A stretch of DNA of 64,000 nt from Pseudoips prasinana (GCA_951640165.1 OX621255.1:4092001-4156000); one strand, 5' to 3'; positions 42,415 to 53,770 are shown, counted from the stretch's first letter. The notes: generated by a model from the letters alone, not told the origin. Numbers and translations: made by a program.

Positions 42415-44968
42415 ATGCTACTTAGCGATCTCCAAGCACTGTATGATTTAGATGGATCTGTCATAGTGGCAGGCGATCTAAACTCCAAGCATGAGCAATG
42501 GAGCTGCCGTACGAGCAACTCGAACGGCCGCGCACTTGCTAATCACTTGGCAATCATACCGTTCGACCCTATAGTCCCCCTCGAACCGACCCACTTCCCC
42601 AGAATTGACAGTCACCGACCCGACATACTCGATGTAGCGCTCCTTAAGAATATAAACCTACGTTTGGCTTCTGTAGAAGTGCTACACGAGTTAGACTCTG
42701 ACCACAGACCGGTCATCCTTAGCCTTGCCTCCCGCACAAGTCACTCTGGCGCGGATAGCAACCTCCCACCCCGATATGTAACCGACTGGCAGAAACTTGA
42801 GGGTAAACTCAAGACAGCCACGTCGGAGCACTTAGATTCGATTCCATCCCTCATAGAGACCCCCGAGCAAACGCATGCAGCCATCGGCTCTTTCACGACT
42901 CACATCCAAATCCAAATGAACGAATGTTCCCGGGAGGTCCCAGCGGCTGACGAGTTCAGACGGTGGAAACTCCCGGAGGATTTGCCTGAGTTAGTGACTG
43001 AGAAGAACGCGGCCATCAGAGCCTTCGACTCCTATAACACCCTAGAAAACCGCACTCGAATGCGTGAGCTACAGCGCACTGTACGCGAACGCATGACCGA
43101 GAGGCGGAATTCCGGGTGGGATAGGACGTTAGCCGAGATTCAACCCTCGCGGAAGGCCTTTTGGAATCTCTGCAAGCGACTCAAGACAGACACCGACTGG
43201 ACCATCCCCCCGCTGACGCGTCCGAATCAACGCCCCGCGTTCGATGACGACAAAAAAGCCGAATGCATGGCCGACAATCTAGAGTCCCAATGTTCTCTCA
43301 GCACCAGTAGACCCGGAGCACCTCAACGAGGTCGACTCTGAGGTAGAACGTAGGCTCACCATACCACTCCCTCCGACCCCAACTGCCCCCTCCCGGGAGG
43401 ATGCAGACGTCGACGACGACGACGATCCCCTGAGGCCAGTGACCATCGAAGAGGTTAAAACTTTGATCAGGAACCTCCGCCCTCGCAAAGCCCCCGGGTA
43501 TGACGGAATCACCAATCGCGTTTTCAAGCAACTCCCGTTGCTTCTACTTAGCCTGATGGTCGCGATTTTCAACGCGGCCTTTTCCAACAACATCTTTCCA
43601 CACCAGTGGAAACAGGCAAACGTGATTGGTATCCCGAAACCCGGTAAATCCAAATCCGATCCGGCGAATTACCGCCCTATTAGCCTTCTCTGCGCCATGG
43701 GGAAACTCTACGAGCGCATCATCCACGCCCGTTTGTCGTCTTACATCCACGCAAACGATATCCTCCCTGACGAGCAGTTTGGCTTTCGAGCCAAACACTC
43801 CAGCGTTCACCAGGTGCATCGCATAGTCGAACACATCCTAGTGAAAGCTGCCCGTCAAAGAGCCCACACAGGAGCACTCTTCTTCGACGTGGCTAAAGCG
43901 TTCGATAAGGTCTGGCACAACGGCTTATTATATAAGCTGTTCGAACTCAAAGTGCCCGACCGTCTCGTGCACATCTTACGAGACTTCCTTACGGACCGAA
44001 CGTTTAGCTACCGCGTCGAGGGAAATTACTCCTCCCTCAGACCGATACGCGCAGGAGTTCCCCAAGGCTCAGTCCTTGCCCCGCTCCTGTTCTCGCTGTA
44101 CACCAGCGATATCCCCAGACCCAATAAGGCTCATCTAGCCCTCTTCGCTGACGACACAGCTCTCTACTTCTCCAGTAGGAGCACGTCAGTCATCCACCGA
44201 GAACTCCAATCCTCAGCCGACGCCCTCGGCGAATGGTTCAGGAAATGGAGGATCGAAGTCAATCCCACCAAGAGCGCAGCCGTGCTCTTCTCTAGGATAG
44301 ACCCCGCCCCCACCGCCGATCCCGTCCGAATGTTTGGTGAACCGATCCCCTGGGAGAAGAAAACCAAATATTTGGGAGTGATCCTCGATCGGAAGTTAAA
44401 CTTCAAGGACCATCTGAGATTCGCTCGTAACCGTGCCTCATTTGCCCTTTATCGATTACATGGCCTCCTGAATGCACGCAGTAAAATGTCCCTTGAAAAC
44501 AAGGTGAGAATTTACATGACGTGCATTCGACCCATGATGACCTATGCGAGCCCGGTCTTCGCGCACGCTAGGGATCAATTCATCCACCTCCTCCAGGTAG
44601 TCCAGAACAAGTTTATGCGACGAGCCGCGGGCGCACCGTGGTTCGTCCGTAACAAAAGCCTCCATGCCGATCTCCAATTGCCTACCATCAGGCAATGGAT
44701 GAAGCATGCGTCCAAAATGTACTTTGACTCTGCCACTCACCATCCAAGTAAATTGGTGGTACAGGCGGTCAAATACACTCCTTCCCGACTCTCACGTAAA
44801 CACCGTCGTCCGAAGAACGTCATAGACGAATCGGACGACGAGATCACCGTATACTTTAACCAAATCAATTCGATTAGAGACTCTCGCAACACTGCACAAC
44901 CGATATTTCGTACTCGCCGGACGCGAGTACGACCGCGAACGCGTCGCGACCACCAGCGTCCTCCATGA
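42415..44968 (+). pseudogene. Element D ORF2, deleted N-terminus and frameshift
   Basis: The first frame (42415-43341) holds the second half of the endonuclease (VIVAGDLNSKHEQWSC, EPTHFPR, PDILDVALL, LDSDHRPVI) and a linker. Near 43300 the frame shifts. The second frame, readable from ~43303 and clear at 43439-44968, carries the reverse transcriptase: NLRPRKAPGYDGITNRVFK, NYRPISLLCAMGKLYERI, FFDVAKAFDKVWHNGLL, RAGVPQGSVLAPLLFSLY, catalytic ALFADDTALYF and KYLGVILD, with a basic C-terminus. Domain style fits the Jockey clade. Catalytic residues remain, but the deletion and frameshift inactivate it. Confidence 0.82.
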
Positions 44969-45645
44969 CCCTTAGTTTGCATTCGATCCGATGAATGCCC
45001 GCTCCGGACCTAAACCGGTAGCGAGGCCCGCGTCGCGCATTAACTTAGAGCGACAGTTGCACAAAATCCCTTAAAACCACGACATCTTGCCCTCTCCAGT
45101 ATCCGCCCAGAGCCGAGGTTCGAGCCCCACAGGGGGCGCCCTCCGGCGCGGGTACTTAGTTTGTAGTTTATATTTGCTAGGCCGGTTAGAGCCCACGCTC
45201 ACCCCTACTGTCCGGTGAAGCAGTAAAAGCCGAGAGGCTAACTGCACGAGTCACGTTAAAAAAAAAAAAAAAAAAAAGTACAGTCAGTCTATCTTCGGAT
45301 TAGACTCGATAAAGAGCTCTGCTCCCAACAGAACTGTTGGTCTACTTGGTACAGTCTTGCACTGTATATTGCATACGCGGAATTGCTGACGCGATACCCT
45401 ATGCTATAGCTATATTGCCTAGACAATACGCTATTCGTGTGGTTGTATTGCCACTATACGAACGTAGAATTAAATTAAGATTCTGTTCGTCTCCATTTTA
45501 CTTTCTTTATTTTAATTGCAATCATCGTAATATTGTAATTAGTGTGTTAATTAATCGATCTATTGTTTGTTAATTGTGGCTACTTAATCCCAACAACATG
45601 GGAACTCCAAACCCTGACATACCGCTCTTTGGGCCCCCTACTCCT

Positions 45646-45650
<5 letters not shown>

Positions 45651-45696
<46 letters not shown>
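45651..45696 (+). repeat. (TA)n microsatellite
   Basis: About 22 TA units directly after the Gag-like start and before a SINE-1. Confidence 0.9.
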
Positions 45697-45699
<3 letters not shown>

Positions 45700-45702
45700 C
45701 AA

Positions 45703-45954
45703 TACCGTAGCCTAGCCTGGTAGTGCTCCTGCCTACGAAGCTGGTGGTCCTGGGTTCGAATCCTGGTAAGTGCAAATATTTGTGTGATGAGCACGAATAT
45801 TTGTTTCTGAGTTATGGATGTTTTCTATGTATATAAGTATTTATCTATCTATATAAGTAGATATGTATATCGTCGCCTGGTACCCATAGTACAAGCTTTG
45901 CTTAGTTTGGGGCTAGGATGATCTGTGTGACATTGTCCCCAGAAATTATTATTA
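45703..45954 (+). mobile_element. SINE-1 copy
   Basis: Head ACCGTAGCCTAGCCTGGTAG lacks the first bases; box B, body and (ATT)n tail are complete. Confidence 0.87.
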
Positions 45955-46217
45955 TAAGTGCAAATGTATATAATTTTATTTTGACTGTTTTTTTGCCATC
46001 TATTCCTGAGAGGTTATTGGTGTTTTAAGTAAGTATTTAAATGAGCTCAATGTTACAAGTAGTTTCAAACACTTTGCTTATTCACAAAATACTCGCGATC
46101 TTTTTCTTCTTCTTATCGTGTCGATGGTAAGAATTAGATTTTATCTTCCCACAATTGATCGCTTTGACTGACGCATCATACAAGTCCTGAAGGGAACAAG
46201 AGACTGGACTAGAGGGA

Positions 46218-46300
46218 CATACATACATACATAGACTCACGCCTGTTTCCCAGAGGGGCAGGCAGAGACAACGGATTGCCATTTGTCATGATCTTTGCAC
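46218..46300 (-). repeat. Common lepidopteran repeat with (ACAT)n
   Basis: CATACATACATACATAGACT followed by CACGCCTGTTTCCCAGAGG and GGCAGAGACAACGG, a widespread moth and butterfly repeat motif, here a short fragment. Confidence 0.45.
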
Positions 46301-46702
46301 ACCTCTTTTGCCTCAATTACTGTCATTATATTCTTCATACATGTTTGCCGGTTTAGGGTACTTCTGACCTGGCTTGACTTGAGAACAAGAGGAACAATCA
46401 GATAAATGTGCCATACTTTGGGGCGACATTCTTGGCGATAGAAATAGAGAAACCTTCTCCATACTTCCGCTCAAGGTTTCCCAAGAATGTCACTGACAAG
46501 TAGCATTCATAGTGTTATCTCGTATTGGCGGGAAGGCTGGCCTTCCTTGGATTTATTGTCAGCACATCGGTTCCGAGGTCGACCAGTTTATGGTATGGGA
46601 CCTGAGCGATAACGATTGATGGGGTTGTAAAATGTTTCTGGGTATTTTTGTTTTGAAAAGTTAGTTATAGAGTTGGATGCAAATCTAGGAACAATTGGAC
46701 GT

Positions 46703-46885
46703 ATGGCGCATAGTTAAGGTGGTCGCCTCGCTTATACCCTCGTGTTTCGGGTTTGATTCCCGCACAGGATAACTATTTGTGTGAGGCATAAATTGTTGTT
46801 CTGAGTCTGGGTGTGATTTGTGTCCGTGAATTGCATGTTTCTAATAATCCCCGCGATCCAGGGATTTATTTTCTGAGTGCGGGCG
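46703..46885 (+). mobile_element. SINE-3, diverged copy
   Basis: Head GGCGCATAGTTAAGGTGG, box B GGGTTTGATTCCCGC, body ATTGTTGTTCTGAGTCTGGG and a poorly preserved tail. Confidence 0.6.
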
Positions 46886-46887
46886 TT

Positions 46888-47010
46888 GTTTAATCTTACT
46901 AATATTATAAATGCGTAAGTTTGTGAGTATGGATGTATCGGTTTATAGCTGTTTGTTACTCTTTCACGCTAATACTACGCAACGGATTTTGACTATCCCA
47001 TTACTAAAAC
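46888..47010 (+). mobile_element. Helitron 5' fragment
   Basis: TCTTACTAATATTATAAATG and GTTTGTTACTCTTTCACGC match the start of the family in 3848-4218. No CTAG end is found. Confidence 0.5.
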
Positions 47011-47738
47011 TCCGCCGTCTGTCCGTATGTCACCAGGCTTTATCTTACATACGAAATTTTTACAGACTGGTGATGTATACCTGTTGCCGCTATAACAACA
47101 AATACCTAATTACATTATAAAATAAATATTTAACGGTCACCCAAAAATAAATTTTCTCAGTTTAATTGATATTGATAACGCCACCAGGTAGACGCTTGAA
47201 ACACAGAATATTTAGTTATGTTCACTATAAAAATATATAATTAAGTTCAAACTAAATAAATATTTAAGGTCGAGTTGTATGAGTCACTCAAACAACAAAC
47301 ATGATTATTAACCGTTTTTTATAGATAATGGAACAGAACCCTGTGTGCGTAAGTCCGACTCGCACTTTGCGGGATTTTCATTCAACTGCCTTTCATTCAA
47401 CTCATATTTTTCGAATTATTTTAAACCTTTGAAAGTATTAGGAGGTACTCAGCAATGTCACTAAATATTATTATCGTCGCAACTAAACGCTACTACAGGT
47501 ACGCATAAGTATGGGTGTTCTAATATACAGTCTCATATAGTCTTGTAGTATTTTTGGCCCTACCGGAAGATCAGCGTTAAAGTATTTACTGTAGGTAGTA
47601 TTTGTGGTAGACGCCTTTCTTTTTAAATCTTTATTAATAAGGGGTTTTTATCCACACGGATACGTCAACCCCATTGTACCTTATGCTCTATTAACACACA
47701 ACTGTACCTATTTAATACTATGAAAATAGAAAAGAGAA
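47011..47738. other. No recognisable feature
   Basis: AT-rich unassigned stretch. Confidence 0.45.
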
Positions 47739-47966
47739 TCACCGACTAGACTTTTGAATTAAACCACAAATTATGCGTTTAGTCTTTTCAGATTTAGGGT
47801 ATGCCAAAATATTTTGGATCAGACCAACATCCCACATATTTAAATTAAACTCCCTAGTCAGAGATTCCCTTATATGCTTGTTCTTAGCACATTCCATCAG
47901 CAAATGTTGCACATCTTCCAGCTTGTTGCATCTCTCACAATTAGGCGATGCAGCCTTTCGCATCAC
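47739..47966 (-). pseudogene. Non-LTR retrotransposon ORF2 C-terminus
   Basis: The minus-strand frame contains a Cys/His pattern, CERCNKLEDVQHLLMEC, followed by a charged segment and a stop near 47739. C-x2-C then ED(V)xH-x4-C is the standard C-terminal motif of many non-LTR ORF2 proteins (I, R1 and related). No polymerase part is present. Sequence around 47590-47740 may be its 3' UTR. Confidence 0.55.
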
Positions 47967-48030
47967 GGTAGACGCCTTATCCTATCTTATACGGATAATG
48001 TAGCATGCTTCCAAATGAACACTTATTGAT

Positions 48031-48295
48031 GGGCCTGTTGGTGTGGTTGGCAAATGCTTGTTTTTCACGCCGGAGCTCGTGGGTTCGATTCCTACCCGGG
48101 ACAGATATTTGTGTACATGAACATGTCTGTTTGTCCTGAGTTTGGGTGTAATTATCTATATAAGTAAGTATTTACAAAAGAAAAGTAGTATATGTAGTAT
48201 ATCAGTTATCTGGTTTCCATAGTACAAGTGCTTAGTTTGGGATTAAATGGCCATGTGTGAATAAGGTCGCAGTAAAAGACTATTATTATTATTAC
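48031..48295 (+). mobile_element. SINE-2, full-length copy
   Basis: Begins GGGCCTGTTGGTGTGGTTGG, box B GTGGGTTCGATTCCTACC, body GTTTGTCCTGAGTTTGGGTG and (ATT)n tail. Confidence 0.87.
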
Positions 48296-48429
48296 TTATG
48301 TAAACTAAACGTAGTTTGTTATATTCTGGTAGAAGGCTACAAAGTCAAGTTAAGGATAAAAAAAAATAAAGTACTTGTTGGGTACAAACATTTTTCTTTC
48401 TTAAAAATTAAAAAAGAAACTAGAAACAT

Positions 48430-48690
48430 AAACTCTTAATTGTACACACGGCTACATATCAAGCTATACATTCACAGTATAAACTGATCCCGCGTTTATT
48501 ATGATTTTCATACAATGAGAGGTCAGCTTATATTGGAAATATATAGCTTGATATGTAGCCGTGTGTACACCAAAGGATAACAAATAAAAAATACTTAAAA
48601 CCTTAAAGGTATACAATGGGCGAACCTATCACAAAATGTGAGCTCTTCCAGACAACCAAAGTAAACATCGGAGAATGGAGTAATGATAGG
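48430..48690 (-). mobile_element. LINE-Y 3' end carrying a MITE
   Basis: ACTCTTAATTGTACA (48432-48446) and, after the MITE, CACCAAAGG through ATACAATGGGCGAACC and CTTCCAGACAACC are co-linear with 2522-2690 and 26237-26410. Confidence 0.58.
48447..48563. mobile_element. 117-bp MITE with long inverted ends
   Basis: The ends CACGGCTACATATCAAGC and GCTTGATATGTAGCCGTG begin exact inverted arms of about 22 bp. Flanking TGTACA copies (48441-48446 and 48564-48569) look like a target duplication inside LINE-Y sequence. CA...TG ends with a 6-8 bp duplication would fit a hAT- or P-type element. Confidence 0.75.
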
Positions 48691-48740
48691 GGCAATTGTC
48701 AGTGTACACATAATAAAAAAGGAACCTATTTTTTTTGCAA

Positions 48741-48909
48741 GTCAACGCACGCACTAGGGAGTCAAGTCCCTGTGCCACGGGGTACTTTACGAACATATCA
48801 TAGACGGACACAAATAACATCCAGACTCAGAACAACTATTTATGGGTCATACAAATATATATTGTCCGGCGCGGGAATCGAAACCGGCGCTGCTGTCACA
48901 CGTGCAGTC
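48741..48909 (-). mobile_element. SINE-3 copy
   Basis: Minus strand: GACTGCACGTGTGACAGCAG, box-B-like GTTTCGATTCCCGC, then CTGAGTCTGGATGTTATTTG and GTAAAGTACCCCGTGGCAC. Confidence 0.72.
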
Positions 48910-48939
48910 AAAATATAAACATAGTCAAATTCAAAAATC

Positions 48940-49030
48940 ATTCATTCCGTAAAAAAATTACATTTATGTCATATCAGTACTGAGAAACACTGCCAGAAAA
49001 CTCAGCAGGAATCCTTTTTAAAATAAAATA
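48940..49030 (-). mobile_element. LINE-W 3' tail
   Basis: Reverse of 57180-57330 (AAAAGGATTCCTGCTGAG, GGCAGTGTTTCTCAG on the minus strand). Confidence 0.55.
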
Positions 49031-49089
49031 TACTTAACATTAATTACAATCCATAAACATAAACACATGAAAATTTAAGCGAGGTAGGG

Positions 49090-49390
49090 CACAGCGTTCA
49101 TTCGCTCGAAGAGCAGCCCGACTGGGGAAGTACCTCCACCTTACAGAAGACATTCCTTAATAATAACATTAATAATTTAATGTTGTGTTTCTGAGTGTGA
49201 GTAAGGTCGCCAGAGCTCATCGGGGTGGGGGGAAGGGTCAGCAATACTTGTTTGCTGACTCTTAAAGGCCGGCAACGCACCCGCGACTCCTCTGGTGTTG
49301 CGAGTGTCCATGGGCGGCGGTGATCACTTACCATCAGTTGACCCACTTGCTCGTTTGAGGACCTCTGACATTAAAAAAAAAAAAAAAGAA
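49090..49390 (+). mobile_element. LINE-V 3' end with poly(A)
   Basis: Uninterrupted reference copy of this 3' end: GAGCAGCCCGACTGGGGAAG, ACCTTACAGAAGACATTCC, CATGGGCGGCGGTGATCAC, and an A-run at 49373-49387. Confidence 0.7.
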
Positions 49391-49846
49391 AAAACATGTG
49401 TGTTGACTCAGAACAACTCAATCCCAAGCACTTTTATCACTTAAATAATCAGAAATTTTGTAATATGCTCTGCTACACAATTTGGATTTAATAATTCATT
49501 TAAACATATTCGTAGACAATTCTCTAATATCATTGGGAAGTTTGTTATAGACTAGATAACTCTTCTCTGTATATCGTCCACATTTCTTGTATAATTCTTG
49601 CACAATCAAATTCCCTTACGACATGTAAGCAGAGTAACAAATGTTAGGAGGGGGCACAATATTTATCTACCCCCGGTGGTCAGGTTTTATTGGTACGGAG
49701 CTGGTCACTTCGGAATTCGTGCTATTTATTTATTGTGGCGTGCGCTGTGACATATGGTAGGATATGTAGCTACAAAAGTGTTAAGGTTATAGGAATTATA
49801 TCTATGATTTAGTCAAATTTGTATAGGATTAGTTTACATAATTGTA
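49391..49846. other. No recognisable feature
   Basis: AT-rich; 49500-49560 weakly resembles a LINE ORF2 end (CTCTAATATCATTGGGAAG) but is too degraded to call. Confidence 0.35.
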
Positions 49847-50114
49847 GTAATAATAATAATAATAATAATAATATCTGGGGACAATGTCACACAGATCATC
49901 CTAGCCTCAAACTAAGCAAAGCTTGTACTATGGGTAGCAGGCGACGATATACATACTTATATAGATAGATAAATACTTAAATACATAGAAAACATCCATG
50001 ACTCAGAAACAAATATTCGTACTCATCACACAAATATTTGCACTTACCGGGATTCGAACCCAGGACCACCAGCTTCGTAGGCAGGAGCACTACCAACTAG
50101 GCTACGGTGATCGT
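49847..50114 (-). mobile_element. SINE-1, minus-strand copy
   Basis: Full length, tail (ATT)n on the left and head GATCACCGTAGCCTAGTTGG on the right. Confidence 0.9.
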
Positions 50115-51305
50115 AGTAATAGATTATAGTTCTGTAATATATATTTATGCGTTGGTTGTGAAATGTTAGGTATATAAAAAAAAATGTTGCAATAACCAGC
50201 GATAATGTGTCCAGCTACGTTTTCATAGTAATCTAATTTTATTTATCTATCAAGGAAGAAATATGTTTCTTAAAATTTCAATTCAATAGTAAAATTCAAT
50301 TTTTTATCTTGTATTTAACACACGTTTATTAAAATGTTATTTATGCGCTAATATTAGCCTGAATACGAAATTTTGACGTAATAGGAATGCAAAAAGTACC
50401 CTGTAGTTTTTGTTTATTTAATAGTCAATAAAATCTTCTAGGATACTTTTCTGTTGAAAACGTATAACGTTAAAGCTCTCTTTTACTCATTTTAAAGCGA
50501 GATTCATGCCGTATGTCCTGGTTTACTGCTGGTGTTAGGGAGAGATCTCAGTGCTGTCATGTTGTATAGCCGACGCATTGGATTATAAAAGTGCAGCCAT
50601 AGAGAGTGCGCCTGTCTTTGCATAAGGACTCAGTTGTTCAGCGTAGCCGAATTGCAGTCAAGAGCAATATTATAAGTATTACTCCCATTACGAGTCATTA
50701 CATGTGTTATATCATCATTTGGAATGTTCTTTTAGTTTAAATTTAACAAATTTCACTTTGTTGCATAAATAATTGATTCTGATCACACAGGTTTATGTGT
50801 TTACACAGGTTCAATCACCTAGCACAGATCCAGTGACTTCAACTAAATTGTACCAAATATTGATGTAAATAAAAGATTATGATTAATATAACGTAAAGTA
50901 CTGGTGAATTACTAAACTAACACTTTTGTGTGCACATATACATCGGAGTATATTAAACGTCTGTGGAGGCGGGTGCTCAGCATTTGGTTTTTATACACCA
51001 ATAGTTTGTCGCATTCTTGCCGACTTTTGTATATTGGATGCTGAATACAGACTCTAACATTTATAGAAGGCAATGTTTTCACTGTCTTATTGGTCAAGCG
51101 CACTGCTAAATAATGAGGAAGTTTCTATTTTTTCTTAATATAAAAACTAGTTGTATATGGGAACAAGTCGAAAGTATTATCTATAGAATAATAAGAATGA
51201 TTCAAATTGCTTCTTTTGAAGACTGCCTATATTTTTTTTGTATGTAACACGATTTTGCGTTGTTTACAATCTGATTTAACAGTTATTTTATTATATAATA
51301 ATTAA
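50115..51305. other. Mostly unassigned; promoter-like patch
   Basis: AT-rich. 50530-50680 holds TATAAAAG (50585-50592) with downstream AGGACTCAGTTGTTCAGCG, which could be a decayed LTR or a promoter. No end repeats were found. Confidence 0.3.
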
Positions 51306-51530
51306 TATCCTGGGACATTATACACACACGGCCATCTGCTCCCAAACTAACCAGATCGTGTACTATGGAAACCAAATACCTGATATACTACTTTTCTTTT
51401 GTAAATACATTCTTATATAGATAATTACACTCAGACTCACGACAAACAGACGTGTTCATGCACACAATTATTTGTCCTGAGTGTCATGCGGCGTGGAAAA
51501 CAAGCATCTACCAACCACTGCAACAGACCC
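51306..51530 (-). mobile_element. SINE-2, diverged head
   Basis: Tail and body clear (CTGGGACATTATACACACGG, CTCACGACAAACAGACGTG in plus view). The head is shortened (CATCTACCAACCACTGCAAC). Confidence 0.75.
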
Positions 51531-51531
51531 G

Positions 51532-51604
51532 ATAAATCCGGAATCGAACCCGGGATACGAAGTCGCGAGGTGGCCGACTTAACTGCTGCACCACACGTGC
51601 TTCA
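51532..51604 (-). mobile_element. SINE-3 head fragment
   Basis: Minus-strand GCACGTGTGGTGCAGCAG and box B GGGTTCGATTCCGG. It abuts the SINE-2 copy on its left. Confidence 0.55.
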
Positions 51605-51947
51605 CAGATTCTGGTAAAACTTATAAAATGTTTTAAACTGTAATCATTTAATTCCTAATGTTTTAGGGCTTCCCCTTCTAGATCATCGTAACTCTACATT
51701 CCTAGCGGGAATAAGCCTCGGCCAACTAATAAGCCTGCTCTGTGCAATAAATCTTACATAATGTTGTCTCCTGTTATTGATTCCCGTAATTTGGGGAACT
51801 CCTGTCTTAGTTGTGTATTATGAGTGGTTAATGCACTCGGATAAAGTCCAATGATCTCATATTAGCCGGTAAAATTATGATCGTCTCGTATTAGACACAC
51901 TAAATTTACGGAACTTACGCCTTAGTGTGTAAGGGAGGCACTCATAG
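51605..51947. other. No recognisable feature
   Basis: Unassigned spacer. Confidence 0.4.
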
Positions 51948-52425
51948 CTAGATGCTTTCACCGGTTCGTAAGCTATCGACAAGGTTAAGGAACCAGGATC
52001 CCGGTTGGTCGAAAGATGGGTGACCACCACCACGTTATTTTATCGATATTTTATATTCTGACATAACTTTAATATTTTTTTATTATTATATAATTTATTA
52101 ATTGATTTACAATATATTATATTAGTGCAGGTCTATGATTATAACCAAAATTTGTACGCCATGTAGCTATGGCAAACATGACTGTTATATCTTAAGTGTA
52201 CTATCTTGCATGCAAACTGTGTGTATACTCATGTTGGACAAATAAATATCTTATCACCAAAGTGGTTTTAATTACTGAGCGTCTCCGTGCTTCGGAGGGT
52301 ACGTTAAGCTGTCGATCCCGGTTGTGGTCATTAGACAACAGTCATTAAGCCATGTCAGAGGGCTCCTGGGTGGCTTAATCAACTCTGCACTAGGGTAACC
52401 ACTGCCCATACGAAAAGTTAATAGA
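51948..52425 (+). mobile_element. 5S-rRNA-like SINE, interrupted
   Basis: Left part 51948-52032 with AAGGTTAAGGAACCAGG and AAAGATGGGTGACCACC. It resumes at 52257 with CCAAAGTGG and GAGCGTCTCCGTGCTTCGG and ends AACCACTGCCCATACGA. The insert (52033-52256) ends AAATAAATATCTTATC. Confidence 0.72.
52033..52256 (+). mobile_element. LINE 3' tail inside a SINE
   Basis: A ~224-bp AT-rich noncoding insert ending in a polyadenylation-like AAATAAATATC, flanked by CACCA-type repeats. Family unknown. Confidence 0.45.
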
Positions 52426-52529
52426 TAAGTGTCTAAGTTAAAGATTATTATAAATGCTTGTACACTTAAATCTTTGCTTGGTAGAGCACTTAAATTTAAT
52501 GAGTATGAGTGTATATTAAAATCTACAAT

Positions 52530-52690
52530 ATACACCATACATCATCAGCCTGATATCGTCCACTGCTGGACTTACGCCTTCTCCAAAGGTTCTATGACGT
52601 TGCCATTTGGAGGGGTATGCCATAGTCATCGCGCTTGGCTACGTATTGGCGACCACAGTAAGGTTGCTAGTACACAGGTGGCGTCTATCT
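52530..52690 (-). mobile_element. RTE-like family 2 fragment
   Basis: CATCAGCCTGATATCGTCC, AAAGGTTCTATGACGTTGCC, TTGGCGACCACAGTAAGG match 60243-60430 and 58975-59215. Confidence 0.5.
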
Positions 52691-52714
52691 AACTTCCTTT
52701 CATTTTCTTATTAC

Positions 52715-52905
52715 TACTCATCATCGTCATATCAGCCGAAAGACGTCCACTTCTGGACAAATGCCTCCCCCAAAGATCTCTACAATAGCCGGTCCTGCAC
52801 TGCCCGCATCCAGCGGCTTCCCGAGAACCTTCCAAGGTCGTCGATCCACCTTGTAGGGGGCCTGCCAACGCTACGTCTTCGGGTCCGTGGTCGCCACACG
52901 AGTTC
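52715..52905 (-). mobile_element. RTE 3' fragment
   Basis: Antisense RTE end: ATATCAGCCGAAAGACGTCC, CTCTACAATAGCCGGTCC, TCTTCGGGTCCGTGGTCGCC. Confidence 0.68.
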
Positions 52906-53210
52906 CTTTTCTTATTACTATGTTTGTCCAATTAGCTAGCCTATTGGTTATACCATTGGACTTTGTAGCAAGTGGTCTCTAGTTCTACATCCAAGGCGCA
53001 CACCAGAGACTTCTAGAATTCATGTGCGTATTAGAAATTAACTATCTCGAACTTTAAACGGTGAAAGAAAACATCGTGACGAATTCTGCATGCCTTATAG
53101 TTCTTCAAAATGTTCATGGTGACATGAGAAGAATTTACTAACACGCACTTGGGGCACGGTCTATCCTCTTTCACCATGACTGACTGATGACTGACGATTC
53201 TTTTGCCATG

Positions 53211-53462
53211 ACGATCACCGTAGCCTAGTTGGTAGTGCTCCTGCCTACGAAGCTGGTGGTCCTGGGTTCCAATCCCGGTAAGTGCAAAAATTTGTGTGAT
53301 GAGCTCGAATATTTGTTTCTGAGTCATGGATGTTTTCTATGTATTTAAGTATTTATCTATCTATATAAGTATGTATATCGTCACCTAGTACCCATAGTAC
53401 AAGCTTTGCTTAGTTTGAGGCTAAGATGATCTGTGTGAAATTGTCCCTATATATTATTATTT
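53211..53462 (+). mobile_element. SINE-1 copy
   Basis: Full length; box B reads GGGTTCCAATCCCGG (one change), with a (ATT)n tail. Confidence 0.9.
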
Positions 53463-53507
53463 TATATTATTTCTCTGAGAGAGAAGGTCGTTTCCCAGCA
53501 GTTGAAC

Positions 53508-53770
53508 AGTAATGGGATATCATACGAAAGGCGTCCACTGCTCGACAAAGGCGTCTTCCAAATATTTCCATAATTGTCGGTTTGCGCTAACCGCATCGGT
53601 CCATCTTGTAGGGTGCCTGCCTGCGCTGCATCTTCACTCGAGAAACTTTCTGCCCCAACAACCGTTCTACAAGTTATCTGCCCCACTCACTGCCACTTGA
53701 GCTTTGAAATTTTTCCACCTATGTCAGTGACTTGGTTCGCCTGGGGATTTCGACATTTCTGATTCGGTCT
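53508..53770 (-). mobile_element. RTE 3' fragment
   Basis: Antisense RTE C-terminus with deletions: AGGCGTCCACTGCTCGAC, GTCCATCTTGTAGGGTGCC, CCACTCACTGCCACTTGAG, GACTTGGTTCGCCTGGGG. Confidence 0.6.

Larger units (their letters stand above)
41472..45277 (+). mobile_element. Jockey-like LINE element D, internally deleted
   Basis: Flanked by a perfect 12-bp duplication GTACAGTCAGTC (41460-41471 and 45278-45289), with a 20-nt poly(A) tail (45258-45277). GC-rich throughout, unlike its surroundings. The order is 5' UTR (41472-42232), the first codons of ORF1, a fusion near 42400 into the middle of ORF2, ORF2 to 44968, and a 3' UTR. A complete copy would carry the rest of ORF1 and the endonuclease N-terminus, so this copy lost 1 kb or more internally while both ends survived. 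Confidence 0.88.
41404..45600 (+). mobile_element. LTR-like sequence interrupted by element D
   Basis: With D removed, 41404-41471 joins 45290 onward. The joined sequence has a TGTTTGG start, a TATA-like CATATAAGAG (41438-41447), initiator-like TTGTACAGTCAGTC, and ends near 45580. An ATG at 45598 then opens MGTPNPDIPLFGPPTPT, which runs into a (TA)n repeat, as a Gag start might. The LTR boundaries and primer-binding site are not certain. Confidence 0.4.

Noticed and set aside
43279..44982. Minus-strand frames up to 124 codons
   Set aside because: Shadows of the GC-rich element D ORF2.
45570..45794. Apparent membrane protein with Ile-Tyr repeats
   Set aside because: The repeats are the (TA)n microsatellite, joined to SINE-1 antisense.
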